A stretch of 64,000 nucleotides of DNA from Planococcus halocryophilus (GCF_022489025.1 NZ_JAKVTG010000002.1:62001-126000); one strand, 5' to 3'. Counted from the first letter of the stretch, positions 8,475-18,746 are shown. Notes: generated by a model from the sequence alone, not told the origin. A program made the numbers and translations.

Positions 8475-8921
8475 TTATTTATTATTAGCTGCTTTCCAAT
8501 CATGCGAACCCCTTACCCAGCCACCAATTACCGCACCCATTGCCATCATTGGCGAATCAAACTCGGTGTCTTCCATTAATAAAAGTTGGTGTTGAAATGG
8601 CACAAGTAATTTATCGAGCACTAAGTTCTCGCGCAACTTTATATACTTTTTTGGACATTTTGGCGAAGTGGATGCCGCAAATTTGGCACCTCGTTGAACA
8701 ATGAATTTATCTCCTCGGTAAAACCCTGTCGCATCCGCTCCACGCTTTGACGTGATAAAAAACAATTCAGGCGTTTCTTCAAATGGTTCGTGCAAATGCA
8801 ACATGCCCGATTCAAACGGATCGATAATTTGTTCCTTACCTGTTTCGTTATCCAACTCCAAAAATTGATAAAGTTCGCCTTCTTGTGGGTGTTGGATTTT
8901 CTTTACATAGTATTCTTTCAT
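8475..8921 (-). CDS. DUF4357 domain protein
   Basis: About 148 aa. The second half matches the DUF4357 pattern: FFITSKRGADATGFYRGDKFIVQRGAK, then KYIKLRENLVLDKLL and a C-terminal FDSPMMAMGAVIGGWVRGSHDWK. DUF4357 is often attached to, or encoded beside, nucleases and restriction proteins. The ATG at 8921 follows GGAGGAAGAAGCA; a TTG at 8951 lies upstream of that site. It is 100 nt downstream of the PLD-helicase gene with no terminator visible between, so one operon is likely. Confidence 0.75.
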   Translation of the reverse strand: MKEYYVKKIQHPQEGELYQFLELDNETGKEQIIDPFESGMLHLHEPFEETPELFFITSKRGADATGFYRGDKFIVQRGAKFAASTSPKCPKKYIKLRENLVLDKLLVPFQHQLLLMEDTEFDSPMMAMGAVIGGWVRGSHDWKAANNK

Positions 8922-9021
8922 TGCTTCTTCCTCCTCTAAAGTAAGTTTCAATTCCTTACAATAGAAATAGAGAAAGCGTTAAAAAACGGATACATGTTTA
9001 TTAAAACGGGATACCCTCAAA

Positions 9022-11919
9022 TCATTCCTCACTCGCAATATAATGATATAACTTGCTGTTTACGGCGTTTTGCAAAGCTAAATGCATATGAACGACCGGA
9101 ATTTCCTTTGAGCTTTTATCTTTCATTAATGCTTGCTCGATGTTTTCTTTATCTGGCAATGCTTGACCTAAATAATAAAAATCTCCACCTTCATCGTCAT
9201 CTTTTTTGATGAACAAGTGAAGGTCAATATTGTTTTCAGCGGCATCGATGATCGTTTTTACTTCTGCGGATGCTAATGTGCGATTACTTCTTGTTGACCA
9301 TTTGAAAATTTCAGGACTGACAAAGCCTTCTGTGTAAGCAACACTCGATTCGACCTCATCAGCTTTATGATACGTAACGAAAATCGGACACGACCCATGC
9401 TTTGTTTTGTATCCGTAAATGGTCGAACTTTCATCACTTACCCAATTTAATAACCGGCAAGCATCTTTACGTGTGTACTTTTTATAAAGCGTTAATGGTC
9501 GGTTGCATTCATAGGCTTTGCTTAACTCTTTAGCACTCACAATCAAGTCCGTAAACATCGCTTTAAAGCTCGAATTCTCTTTCAAACTTGTTTGAATAGC
9601 TTCATTAAAATGAATGTCAGTTTCTCCAAACACCACAAGCGGTTTATCTCCATACTTTTTCCGAGGACCTTGATTGAAAAAACGTAGATCTAGAACTCGT
9701 TGCACAGAAGCCAAAGTTGCAGCGTCCACAGAACAGTTGTGAGATTTCACATACTCGATATATGATTCCATCGTGGTTTTTTCTTTATCCATTAATAACT
9801 CTAGCAACAAAATTTCATGCAGTCGTTTACCATTTAAAATTTCTAGCGAAAGCATTGTCAAAACCTGTTCTTCATAGACCGTTACAAGCGGATCCACTTC
9901 TTTCAGCTTCAGTAAAAACTGATGATACGTTGTGTATTTTTGAACAATCACTAATGGATCAATTGAATTATGATAGATAAAATCTTGGAGTTGCGGAATA
10001 TGACCAATTCTATTTTTTAATTCGATATACGCTTCACGAAGAATTTTCATATCACTCAAATTGCTTTTTTTAATCGCTGAAAACACACGATTTTTTGCGA
10101 TTTCTTCAAAGTTCACAGTAGAAATCCCTTTAATATAACTCGTATCTTTCATGCGGCGACGAATATTGTCTTTGTTTTGCGAGCGTTCTCCCGACAAGGC
10201 AACTGGAATCAGGTAGTTATTTTTATAATTCCCAATAAAATCAATAATCGTCACAAATTCTTTAGAGCCATGCTTACGCAACCCACGTCCAAGTTGTTGA
10301 ATAAAAATAATGCTCGACTGCGTTTGTCTTAACATAACGACTTGGTTAACACTTGGAATATCAATTCCTTCGTTGAAAATATCGACCGTTAAAATATAAT
10401 CCAGTACACCATTTTCCAATCGATCGACTTGTAACACTCGCTCTTCTTGCGAATCTTGACCGGTTAATGCGACTGTCTTTAATCCACGCCGATTCAATTC
10501 TTCGGAAAGCTTGATTGCTTCATCTTTTCGACTGCAAAACATCAATCCTCTTACTTTTTCACCCGAGTGACCGTAATAATGAATTTTCTGCATGATATGG
10601 TCGACACGTTCTGTTGTGATGAGCTTTGAAAAAGCCGTTGCTTCATCAATGACGCCTTCTTCATACTCCACATCGGTTACTCCGAAATAATGAAACGGAC
10701 AAAGCATATCTTCTTCTAACGCTTCTTGCAAACGAATCTCATACGCTACGTTATAGTCGAACAGCTCATATATATTAAAATCATCCGTTCGCTCCGGTGT
10801 TGCCGTCATGCCCATTAAAAACTGTGGTTGAAAATGCTCGATCACTTTTTGATAGGATTTCGCCCCTGCTTTATGTACTTCATCAATTAAAATATAATCA
10901 AAAGCTTGTGGATCTAATTGCTTGAGCGTTTCTTCCTTGGAGATTGTTTGGATCGTCGCAAACAAATAACGCGCATGGGTTTCTCTTAAATTCCCCGAAA
11001 GAATCCCAAAATCACTTTCGATGCCACCCAGTATTCGAATAAAGTCAGATTTAGCTTTTTGAAGAATTTGTTCACGGTGCACGATAAACAACATTCGTTT
11101 TGGCGCAAAACTCCGCACATCAAAGGCCGATAAGTAGGTTTTCCCAGTACCAGTTGCTGAAATCACTAAGCCTTTATCATTCCCTGATTCTCGCACTGAC
11201 TGTATTTCTCGAAGAGCTGCTATTTGCATTTTATTCGGTTCAATAGTAACTGCTTCTTCTAGTGGATTTACCTTGTCTGTATAAATTTCCGGAAACTCTG
11301 CTATATTTTTTAACTCTTTGCGATATTCTATTGGCACATACGACTGTTCATAAGTCTCAATCCATTGTTCGGATAACGATTGTGCATTGTCCCAAACTTC
11401 TTCGAACTGACGATAGAAATGAGAAACCAATTCGCCGTTTTCATGCGAACTTAATTTAACATTCCATTCATAATTCACTTTTAACGCTTGCGCCGTTAAA
11501 TTAGAGCTGCCGACGATTAAGGTTTGATGGGTGTCATGCGAAAAAATATAACCCTTAGAATGAAACCCTTTCATGCTTGATAATCGGACTTCTATATTAT
11601 TGATTTTCATGAGCTCTTTAAAAACTTTCGGCTGGTTAAAATTTAAAAAAGTCGAAGTTAAAATTCGGCCTTTAATTCCTTTTCGTTCAAGGTCTGATAA
11701 GTGAGTTTTTAACGTGGCCAACCCACTTTCAGTCACAAAAGCAACAGAAAAGAGAAACGATTGGCAGCCATCTAACTCCTCAGTAATCGAGTTCAGCACC
11801 GTTTCGTTCGTTTTTGTATTATTGATCAGCAAAGTCGGTTTGAAACGTTCACCGCTCGGTTTAGCTTGATCGATAAAACCTTTGTATAGTGATTCCTCTA
11901 AATTCTGAAGAAAGTTCAT
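9022..11919 (-). CDS. PLD-nuclease / SF2 helicase / DUF3427 protein
   Basis: A 965-aa multidomain protein. An N-terminal phospholipase-D-like domain has H120-x-K122 and GSSN 137-140. An SF2 helicase core has Walker A ATGTGKT at 255-261, DEVH at 346-349, TATP at 372-375 and QLGRGLR at 542-548. The remaining about 350 residues match the layout of DUF3427. Only one HKD-like site is seen, so a dimer would be needed for nuclease activity. The family is uncharacterised biochemically; a role in DNA repair or defence is inferred from the domains. It lies 31 nt behind a Nudix gene. Confidence 0.88.
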   Translation of the reverse strand: MNFLQNLEESLYKGFIDQAKPSGERFKPTLLINNTKTNETVLNSITEELDGCQSFLFSVAFVTESGLATLKTHLSDLERKGIKGRILTSTFLNFNQPKVFKELMKINNIEVRLSSMKGFHSKGYIFSHDTHQTLIVGSSNLTAQALKVNYEWNVKLSSHENGELVSHFYRQFEEVWDNAQSLSEQWIETYEQSYVPIEYRKELKNIAEFPEIYTDKVNPLEEAVTIEPNKMQIAALREIQSVRESGNDKGLVISATGTGKTYLSAFDVRSFAPKRMLFIVHREQILQKAKSDFIRILGGIESDFGILSGNLRETHARYLFATIQTISKEETLKQLDPQAFDYILIDEVHKAGAKSYQKVIEHFQPQFLMGMTATPERTDDFNIYELFDYNVAYEIRLQEALEEDMLCPFHYFGVTDVEYEEGVIDEATAFSKLITTERVDHIMQKIHYYGHSGEKVRGLMFCSRKDEAIKLSEELNRRGLKTVALTGQDSQEERVLQVDRLENGVLDYILTVDIFNEGIDIPSVNQVVMLRQTQSSIIFIQQLGRGLRKHGSKEFVTIIDFIGNYKNNYLIPVALSGERSQNKDNIRRRMKDTSYIKGISTVNFEEIAKNRVFSAIKKSNLSDMKILREAYIELKNRIGHIPQLQDFIYHNSIDPLVIVQKYTTYHQFLLKLKEVDPLVTVYEEQVLTMLSLEILNGKRLHEILLLELLMDKEKTTMESYIEYVKSHNCSVDAATLASVQRVLDLRFFNQGPRKKYGDKPLVVFGETDIHFNEAIQTSLKENSSFKAMFTDLIVSAKELSKAYECNRPLTLYKKYTRKDACRLLNWVSDESSTIYGYKTKHGSCPIFVTYHKADEVESSVAYTEGFVSPEIFKWSTRSNRTLASAEVKTIIDAAENNIDLHLFIKKDDDEGGDFYYLGQALPDKENIEQALMKDKSSKEIPVVHMHLALQNAVNSKLYHYIASEE

Positions 11920-11950
11920 CTCTATCCCTCGTTTCTCTCATCTAACTCTA

Positions 11951-12355
11951 TTATTGCTGAGCTTGATACGTCTTTTTTAACTTCTCGATTGCCGGAATAT
12001 CAGCAGGCGCCCATTCTAATTTTTCTAAGTCATGTGCTGCTAACCATTCAATCGCAATGTGTTCTGTTAACACAGGAGTTCCTCTAACTAAACGACAATA
12101 AAAAGTCGTCAAATGGACAATGCCAAAGTCATATTCGTAAATGGTATGCTCGACTTGCTCACCGATCTCTACGTGACAATGCATTTCTTCTTGAATCTCT
12201 CTTTGCAATGCCGATTGCGGTGTTTCTGTTTCTTCTATTTTGCCGCCAGGAAATTCCCATAGACCAGGCAAGCTTCTTTCCATTCCACGTTGCGCACATA
12301 AAATTTTGTTACCGTCTGTGATTACTGCTCCTACTACGTGTATGTTTTTTTTCAT
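11951..12355 (-). CDS. Nudix hydrolase (MutT / 8-oxo-dGTP diphosphatase-like)
   Basis: A 134-aa protein with a complete Nudix box at about residues 37-59 (GGKIEETETPQSALQREIQEEM). The opening VVGAVITDGNKILCAQRG and the length match MutT-type (deoxy)nucleoside triphosphate pyrophosphohydrolases that clean oxidised nucleotides. The ATG follows AGGTGAACAAAA. It is the first gene of the probable operon Nudix, PLD-helicase, DUF4357. Exact substrate unknown. Confidence 0.88.
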   Translation of the reverse strand: MKKNIHVVGAVITDGNKILCAQRGMERSLPGLWEFPGGKIEETETPQSALQREIQEEMHCHVEIGEQVEHTIYEYDFGIVHLTTFYCRLVRGTPVLTEHIAIEWLAAHDLEKLEWAPADIPAIEKLKKTYQAQQ

Positions 12356-12578
12356 TTTTGTTCACCTTGCTTCTTTAGAATTTAATTTTTATCCTATGTT
12401 ACTTTATTGAACTTTTCAATGATCTATATATTAACATGAAATTCTTACCAATTATCTTTCGATTTCGTGCACAATGCTGAATTTGATGAAGAATGATAAA
12501 ATGTCACTATATTTAAAAAATTACTATTACCAGAAGACGAATCCATAAAACTCATTTTTTCAGATGGGAGAAGATTGC

Positions 12579-13370
12579 ATGCTCAACTTACAAAATTCCA
12601 CACCAGAAGAAATCCGACAGAAAATTCGAGAAGGCAAGTTGAAAAGTCCAACTTCAGGAATGGCAAATGGTTTTCTGCAAGCTAACCTTGTCGTTCTTCC
12701 GAGAGACATGGCATTTGATTTTCTGCTGTTTTGCCAACGAAACCCCAAATCTTGTCCGTTAATAGATGTTACGGAAGCCGGGTCATATACGCCTGTCCAA
12801 TCTGCACCTACGGCCGATCTCAGAAGTGACATTCCTCTTTATCATGTTTACCGTGACGGCAAACTGACTGAAACACTCAGTGATATAACGGAACATTGGA
12901 ACGATGAAATGGTAGCATTTCTTATTGGGTGCAGCTTTACATTCGAAGAAGCATTAGTCAGAAATGGCATCTCCATGCGCCATAACGACGAAGGGGTAAA
13001 TGTGCCGATGTACAAAACATCGATTCCAACTGTCAAAGCCGGAATATTTGAAGGTCCTACTGTCGTCAGTATGCGCCCTGTTGCCGAACAAGACATTGTG
13101 CGTGCTGTCCAAGTGACTAGCCGGTTCCCGACCGTTCACGGGGCGCCGCTCCATATTGGCCATCCTGAAACGATCGGCATTACCGATTTGGACCAACCTG
13201 ATTACGGAGACCGTGTGACGATAAAAAAAGGGGAAGTTCCGGTATTTTGGGCATGTGGCGTAACGCCGCAAGCAATCGCCACACATATTAAGCCACCCTT
13301 TATGATTACTCACGCTCCTGGTCATATGTTTATCACCGATATTAAGACAGAAACAGTTGGGGTTATGTAA
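12579..13370 (+). CDS. DUF1445 putative hydro-lyase (YcsI family)
   Basis: A 263-aa protein of the YcsI/DUF1445 family, cytosolic enzymes related to D-glutamate cyclases and annotated as hydro-lyases. Diagnostic stretches are SGMANGFLQANLVVLP, FLIGCSFTFEEAL, MYKTSIPT and FWACGVTPQ. The ATG at 12579 follows GGGAGAAGATTGC; an ATG at 12564 overlaps that site. The length is typical. In Bacillus the family sits near kipI/kipA-type genes, but none are here. The reaction in vivo is uncertain. Confidence 0.85.
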   Translation: MLNLQNSTPEEIRQKIREGKLKSPTSGMANGFLQANLVVLPRDMAFDFLLFCQRNPKSCPLIDVTEAGSYTPVQSAPTADLRSDIPLYHVYRDGKLTETLSDITEHWNDEMVAFLIGCSFTFEEALVRNGISMRHNDEGVNVPMYKTSIPTVKAGIFEGPTVVSMRPVAEQDIVRAVQVTSRFPTVHGAPLHIGHPETIGITDLDQPDYGDRVTIKKGEVPVFWACGVTPQAIATHIKPPFMITHAPGHMFITDIKTETVGVM

Positions 13371-13417
13371 GTTCGTGTTTTTTTCTAGTAGCGAAATTTA
13401 AACTCACCCACTATTAT

Positions 13418-13467
13418 AAAAAGGTCGTCTTTTCTCGGGAGCTCCCTGGAAAAAAGACGACCTTTTT
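13418..13467. terminator. Intrinsic terminator
   Basis: A 16-bp stem (13418-13433 with 13452-13467) ending in a T run follows the YcsI-family gene. The rest of the 300-base gap up to 13671 is AT-rich leader for the next gene. Confidence 0.85.
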
Positions 13468-13600
13468 CTATTCCTTAATAAGTTTCAATTGAAAAATAAT
13501 AGGTAATTAGACTTTATAACATATAGTCAATAGTAATTCTTATTTTACTTTTAAATTACATTATCTGTATCTTTTTGTTTCTTTATTCTAAAAATCTCTT

Positions 13601-13606
13601 TATACT
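13601..13606 (+). promoter_or_regulatory. Putative -10 element shared by two GGDEF-EAL paralogues
   Basis: TATACT here sits in a stretch (TTTCTTTATT...AAATCT...TTATACTAAA) that recurs upstream of the next paralogue, where TATACT is at 16249-16254. The conservation suggests a shared promoter; no clear -35 is seen. Confidence 0.4.
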
Positions 13607-13671
13607 AAAAGATATACCAGTTAAATTCATTAAATTGAAAATTTTTGTAATTATCCTATTTCCTAAAAGAG

Positions 13672-16074
13672 GTGAAGCTTATCACTTTTTCTAAAACTAA
13701 AAATGTTTTCTTATTCTATATTGTCTTTTACATGCTTGTTTATTATTCTTGGACTGTTTTTGGTGGTTCTAGTATTCACCATGAATTGGGACTTAACCTG
13801 CTTTCCTTGTCAGCTCCTTTAGTTGCTGCCATAACAATCTTCATGATTTCTTTGAATCCGAAAAGCCGAGATCGAAGTTTTTGGTTATTGATTTCTTTGG
13901 GGTGTTTTAGCTATGCCATTGCGGAAATCATTTGGCTCTATAACTACAGTATTGCTCACATTCCTGTCATTTCCCCAGAGTGGTCTGATGTGTTTTACTT
14001 TCTTCAAATTTCTTTCTATATCGCTGCTTTTATATATCAACTGTGGCAGAAAAAAGAAACAGCTTACCAGATTAAGTTCTTTTGTGATGTAGCCATTATC
14101 GTTACCGTCTTTACAGCACTCAGCTGGCATTTTCTTGTTCAACCTTTGTTTACACTAGATGAGTTAACGCCTTTATTGCTTATTATCTCGGTTGGTTATC
14201 CAGTGGGCGATTTGCTCTTACTTTTTGGAGCGATTAGCTTTTATCTCGGTTCTGCCCATTTTTTCTCCAGCCGTGTGCTTACTTTAATCATTACGAGTTT
14301 ATTGCTCCAAGTATTTGCGGATACCGCTTACCTTTTCTCAATCGCTGAGACTAGTTATGTCGAGAACAACTTGTATAACCCATTATGGTCACTGGCTTTA
14401 CTGCTAATGGCGGTAGCTGCCTTGCAGTCACTCAAGCCTTTAGATAAACCACTTCCCACTGTTCTACCTGAACCACCTAACGAACGAGTTACATTTCAAA
14501 TGTTGCTTCCTTATTCCACTATCATTTTATTATTTATCGTTATTGCGATTGAACAAAACAAGGACATACAAGGATTAATCGCCGGAGCTAGCCTTTCGGT
14601 CAGTTTTATCATTGCTAGACAAATTTTCACGTTGTTGGACAATCAAAAGTTACTGTTCAACTATGACCACCTGACTTCCGTACTTGAGCATAAAATTGAA
14701 AACAGAACAGCAGAGGTGACGAACAAAAACCAACAATTAGAAAAAGTGATTCAGAAAATGGAGGAATTGGCCTATTACGATGTATTAAGTGGTTTGCCCA
14801 ACAGAAGGCTGTTTTTGGAAAAGCTAGAAGACTCTATACGAGACGCGAAACAATACTCAGAAAAAGTAGCGGTAGTGTTTATCGACTTGGACCGTTTTAA
14901 AAACGTTAACGATTCTTTCGGACATGAATTTGGCGATTTGTTGCTACAAGGATTTTCTGAAAAAATAAAAGAAAATCTACGCTCAGACGATGTCATTTCT
15001 CGACAAGGCGGAGATGAATTCACAATTATTCTCAATAATATTTATGATGAACACGATATTTCGCCGCTCATTCAACGGCTGCAAACGGCTTTAGCAAAAC
15101 CCATGATCATCAATGGACAAGAATTGCATATCTCGATGAGCATCGGCATCGCCGTTTATCCAAAAGATGGGGAGACAACAGGCGAGTTACTAAAACACGC
15201 TGACAGTGCGATGTACAGTGCCAAAGCAAAAGGCAAAAACAATTTCCAATTTTTCTCAGAAGATATGGCTTTGATCGCTTCTCGAAAAATCGCACTTGAA
15301 AATGAAATGCGTCGTGCCATCACTAATAAAGAATTTATGCTTTATTACCAGCCACAAATTCAAGTTGAAACAGGTGACATCATTGGTATGGAGGCTTTAA
15401 TACGTTGGCAAATTGGCGATGGAGACATTGTATCTCCTGGAGAATTTATCCCGTTAGCAGAAGAAACTCGGTTAATCCTTCCGATTGGCGAATGGGTTCT
15501 TTATACCGCATGTGAACAGGCTAAAAAATGGCATGATGCGGGACATTCTCACTTAAAAATCGCTGTTAATCTATCGCCTCTTCAGTTTTTACATGACGAT
15601 TTAATGGATGTTGTGAAATTCACACTCCGTAAAACTGGGTTCCCTCCCTCTTCGTTAGAGTTAGAAATAACAGAAGGTGTGGCTGTGGATGATGCAGAAA
15701 TCGCGATGGCGCGAATGCGCGAATTGAGAGAGATTGGCGTACGAATTGCCATTGATGATTTTGGGACAGGGTATTCTTCACTCAACTATTTGAAACAATT
15801 CCCGCTTAATAATTTGAAAATTGCTCAGCCTTTTGTTCAAGACATGGCAAACAATCCTTACGACAAAGCACTTGTGGAGGCAATGGTATTCATCGCTCAC
15901 AACTTAAATATGTCGGTCATTGCTGAAGGTGTAGAAACAGAAGAGCAGTTAGCATTACTCAAAGATCTTGGTTGCGATGAAATCCAGGGTTATCTCTACA
16001 GCAAACCGTTATCTGCCGAACAATTTACAGAATTAATCGTTCATGGCATGGTTTCCACGAAATTGGTTACTTAA
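13672..16074 (+). CDS. Membrane GGDEF-EAL cyclic-di-GMP enzyme, paralogue 1
   Basis: An 800-aa protein: about 310 residues with nine or so membrane helices (resembling DUF4084-type sensor regions), a coiled linker, a GGDEF domain and an EAL domain. GGDEF is intact (446-450) with an inhibitory-site motif RSDD five residues before it. EAL residues present include E574, the Asn of AVNLS, EITE, DDFGTG, Lys716, AEGVE and the EIQG Gln. Both cyclase and phosphodiesterase activity are possible. The usual LKIDRSF reads LKIAQPF (715-721). The only near start, GTG 13672, lies inside the ribosome site; ATC 13681 is better spaced. Confidence 0.9.
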   Translation: MKLITFSKTKNVFLFYIVFYMLVYYSWTVFGGSSIHHELGLNLLSLSAPLVAAITIFMISLNPKSRDRSFWLLISLGCFSYAIAEIIWLYNYSIAHIPVISPEWSDVFYFLQISFYIAAFIYQLWQKKETAYQIKFFCDVAIIVTVFTALSWHFLVQPLFTLDELTPLLLIISVGYPVGDLLLLFGAISFYLGSAHFFSSRVLTLIITSLLLQVFADTAYLFSIAETSYVENNLYNPLWSLALLLMAVAALQSLKPLDKPLPTVLPEPPNERVTFQMLLPYSTIILLFIVIAIEQNKDIQGLIAGASLSVSFIIARQIFTLLDNQKLLFNYDHLTSVLEHKIENRTAEVTNKNQQLEKVIQKMEELAYYDVLSGLPNRRLFLEKLEDSIRDAKQYSEKVAVVFIDLDRFKNVNDSFGHEFGDLLLQGFSEKIKENLRSDDVISRQGGDEFTIILNNIYDEHDISPLIQRLQTALAKPMIINGQELHISMSIGIAVYPKDGETTGELLKHADSAMYSAKAKGKNNFQFFSEDMALIASRKIALENEMRRAITNKEFMLYYQPQIQVETGDIIGMEALIRWQIGDGDIVSPGEFIPLAEETRLILPIGEWVLYTACEQAKKWHDAGHSHLKIAVNLSPLQFLHDDLMDVVKFTLRKTGFPPSSLELEITEGVAVDDAEIAMARMRELREIGVRIAIDDFGTGYSSLNYLKQFPLNNLKIAQPFVQDMANNPYDKALVEAMVFIAHNLNMSVIAEGVETEEQLALLKDLGCDEIQGYLYSKPLSAEQFTELIVHGMVSTKLVT

Positions 16075-16094
16075 TACTCTATAAACATCATCCC

Positions 16095-16129
16095 AAAACC
16101 GGAATCTGTGCATAACAGATTCCGGTTTT
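16095..16129 (+). terminator. Intrinsic terminator
   Basis: A 15-bp perfect stem (16095-16109 with 16115-16129) followed by T ends the first GGDEF-EAL gene, so the tandem paralogues are transcribed separately. Confidence 0.88.
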
Positions 16130-16330
16130 TACTGTTTCTTACGGGTCAACTGAAGTAATATTATGCTCTTTCACTGATAAAGATTGATATTTATCAAAAA
16201 TTTGTAATTATATGGAAAATATCTATTTCTTTATTTTTAAAAAATCTTTATACTAAAGAGAAAACATCTTTAAAAACCAATCTTCCTATACTTGCAAGTT
16301 TTCTATTCCTAAAATGAGGTGCCATACATT

Positions 16331-18721
16331 ATGTTTTCTATCACTAAAAACCGCTTCTCTATTTTCATATTACTTTACATATCTATTTACTACTCTTGGA
16401 TTTTATTCAGTAGTACTAGCGATAGTGTTTACAAAGTGGGCCATCAATTTCTTTCATGGTTAGCACCTATTGTTGCCTTTGCCATCCTATTTTATGTCTA
16501 CCGAAAAACGATTGGCAGAAACCGCATATTTTGGTTGCTACTTTCGCTCGGGAGTTTGAGTTATATTATCGCTGAAAGCATTTCAGTTGTTAGTTATAAT
16601 TTTTTCCATATTGTTATCGGCTATCCTGGAGCGCCTGATTTCTTTTACTTTCTTCAAATCTTTTTCTATTTAGCAGCTTTTGTGTACCAGCTAAAACAAA
16701 GAACCGAAATTTCTTACCACATAAAATTTCTTTTTGATATCACGATTATTATTACTGTCTCTACCGTGCTTAGCTGGCATTTTCTTATTCAACATTTGCT
16801 CCCAGGAAACGCGGCATCTCCCATGCTTATTGCCGTATCACTTGGGTATCCGCTCGGAGATTTGTTGTTATTGTTTGGTGCAATTAGTCTTTATATCGGC
16901 TTTACCCATACGCTACCGTACCGAGTAGCTGCTTTAATCATCACTGGGTTGATCTTTCAAGTTTTTGCAGATACGGCTCATCTCTATTCAACATTTTCTG
17001 CTACTTACAGTTCAGGCAATTTATATGACCCTTTGTGGGCTATTAGCTTACTACTAGTAGCACTTTCGGGGTTGCACGCTTTAGAACCATCAGAGAGACG
17101 CAGTTCAAAACTAGCTCTAGCACCCACCGAAGAACACATATCCATACGCATCCTGCTACCTTATTTTAGTTTGATGATTTTATTCATTGCGATGACCCTT
17201 GAACAAAAAGAAGACATGACAAGCTTGATCATTGGAGCGGGGATATCCGCATTCCTCATTCTGACTAGACAAATCTTTACGATAGTAGACAATCGACGAT
17301 TATTATCCAGCTACAATCAGCTGACTTCGGTTCTTGAACATAAAATTGAACAACGAACAATAGAAGTCACTTCTAGTAACAATCAGTTAAAAGAAACCGT
17401 CCAACAAATGAAGCATATGGCTTACCACGATGTGTTAAGTGGACTGCCAAACAGAAGATTGTTTCTTGAAAAACTAGAAGCTTCTATAGTAGAAGCAAAA
17501 CACAAGTCGCACAAACTTGCAGTCGTGTTTATCGACTTAGATCGCTTTAAAAACATTAACGACACGTTTGGCCACGAATTTGGAGATATACTCCTCCAAG
17601 CTTTTTCACAACGAATCCTAGATAACTTGCGTTCGATCGATACGCTATCTCGCCAAGGCGGCGATGAATTTACGCTCATCTTGAATAAAATTAAAGAAAA
17701 AAAGGATATTGCACCCATTATCCATAAGCTTCAAAAAGCACTCGAAAAACCTTTAATCATCAAAGGCCAAGAGCTCTATATCTCAATGAGTATTGGCATT
17801 TCAGTTTATCCAAAAGATGGCGATACTACTGACGAATTGCTGAAACATGCTGATAATGCCATGTACAGCGCAAAAGAAAAAGGGCGAAACAATTATCAAT
17901 TTTTCTCTGAAGATATGGCCTTTGTCGCTGCTCGAAAAACAGCACTTGAAGGCGATTTAAACCGCGCCGTTATCAATAAAGAATTCACTTTGCACTACCA
18001 ACCGCAAATCCTGGCCAAAACAGGTGAAATTATTGGCATGGAAGCCCTGATCCGTTGGCAAAAAAATGATGGCAGCATCGTTTCGCCGGGAGAATTTATT
18101 CCTTTAGCAGAGGAAACTCGGTTAATCCTGCCGATAGGTGAATGGGTTCTTTATACAGCGTGTCAACAAGCTAAAAAATGGCATGATGATGGAAATTCTC
18201 ATTTAAAGCTAGCAGTCAACTTATCTTCTTTACAATTTATGCACGATGATTTAATAACAACCATCCAAAAAGTTCTGAAGACGACAGGATTTAAAGCATC
18301 ATCTTTAGAATTAGAAATTACAGAAAGCGTCGTACTAGACGATGCTGAAAAAGCCATAGCCCGGATGCGAACATTACGAGAAATTGGTGTTCAAATTGCG
18401 ATAGACGATTTCGGCACCGGCTATTCATCGCTAAGCTACTTGAAGCGCTTCCCACTCAACAACTTGAAAATCGCCCAACCTTTTGTTCAAGACATGGCGA
18501 CAAACCCACGGGACAAGTCACTAGTCGAAGCTATGATTTTCATCGCTCATAGTTTAGATATGTCCGTTATTGCAGAAGGTGTGGAAACAGAAGAACAGCT
18601 AGCCTTGTTACAAAATCTAGGTTGTGACGAAATCCAAGGCTTCCTTTTCAGCAAACCATTGCCTACTACTCGCTTCACAAAACTTCTGGAGAGCGGAATC
18701 ACTTCGATGAAAGTCATTTAA
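16331..18721 (+). CDS. Membrane GGDEF-EAL cyclic-di-GMP enzyme, paralogue 2
   Basis: A 796-aa tandem paralogue of the preceding gene with the same order: about nine membrane helices, coiled linker, GGDEF (443-447, with RSID before it) and EAL. Catalytic EAL residues are all present (GMEALIRW, VNLS, EITE, DDFGTG, LKI, AEGVE, EIQG), and it again has LKIAQPF instead of LKIDRSF. Conserved acidic residues within the membrane part (AE, GYPLGD, FADTA) may form the sensor. The ATG at 16331 is 9 nt after GAGGTG; GTG 16319 overlaps that site. It has its own promoter-like region and terminator. Confidence 0.9.
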   Translation: MFSITKNRFSIFILLYISIYYSWILFSSTSDSVYKVGHQFLSWLAPIVAFAILFYVYRKTIGRNRIFWLLLSLGSLSYIIAESISVVSYNFFHIVIGYPGAPDFFYFLQIFFYLAAFVYQLKQRTEISYHIKFLFDITIIITVSTVLSWHFLIQHLLPGNAASPMLIAVSLGYPLGDLLLLFGAISLYIGFTHTLPYRVAALIITGLIFQVFADTAHLYSTFSATYSSGNLYDPLWAISLLLVALSGLHALEPSERRSSKLALAPTEEHISIRILLPYFSLMILFIAMTLEQKEDMTSLIIGAGISAFLILTRQIFTIVDNRRLLSSYNQLTSVLEHKIEQRTIEVTSSNNQLKETVQQMKHMAYHDVLSGLPNRRLFLEKLEASIVEAKHKSHKLAVVFIDLDRFKNINDTFGHEFGDILLQAFSQRILDNLRSIDTLSRQGGDEFTLILNKIKEKKDIAPIIHKLQKALEKPLIIKGQELYISMSIGISVYPKDGDTTDELLKHADNAMYSAKEKGRNNYQFFSEDMAFVAARKTALEGDLNRAVINKEFTLHYQPQILAKTGEIIGMEALIRWQKNDGSIVSPGEFIPLAEETRLILPIGEWVLYTACQQAKKWHDDGNSHLKLAVNLSSLQFMHDDLITTIQKVLKTTGFKASSLELEITESVVLDDAEKAIARMRTLREIGVQIAIDDFGTGYSSLSYLKRFPLNNLKIAQPFVQDMATNPRDKSLVEAMIFIAHSLDMSVIAEGVETEEQLALLQNLGCDEIQGFLFSKPLPTTRFTKLLESGITSMKVI

Positions 18722-18746
18722 TGCATTTCTAAAAATTAGTAAACTA

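Noticed and set aside
12954-13325. 123-codon minus-strand open frame
   Set aside because: Antisense shadow of the YcsI-family gene.
13468-13671. Cyclic-di-GMP riboswitch before the GGDEF-EAL genes
   Set aside because: The leaders are AT-rich with no recognisable GEMM core or conserved stems in any of the three paralogues.
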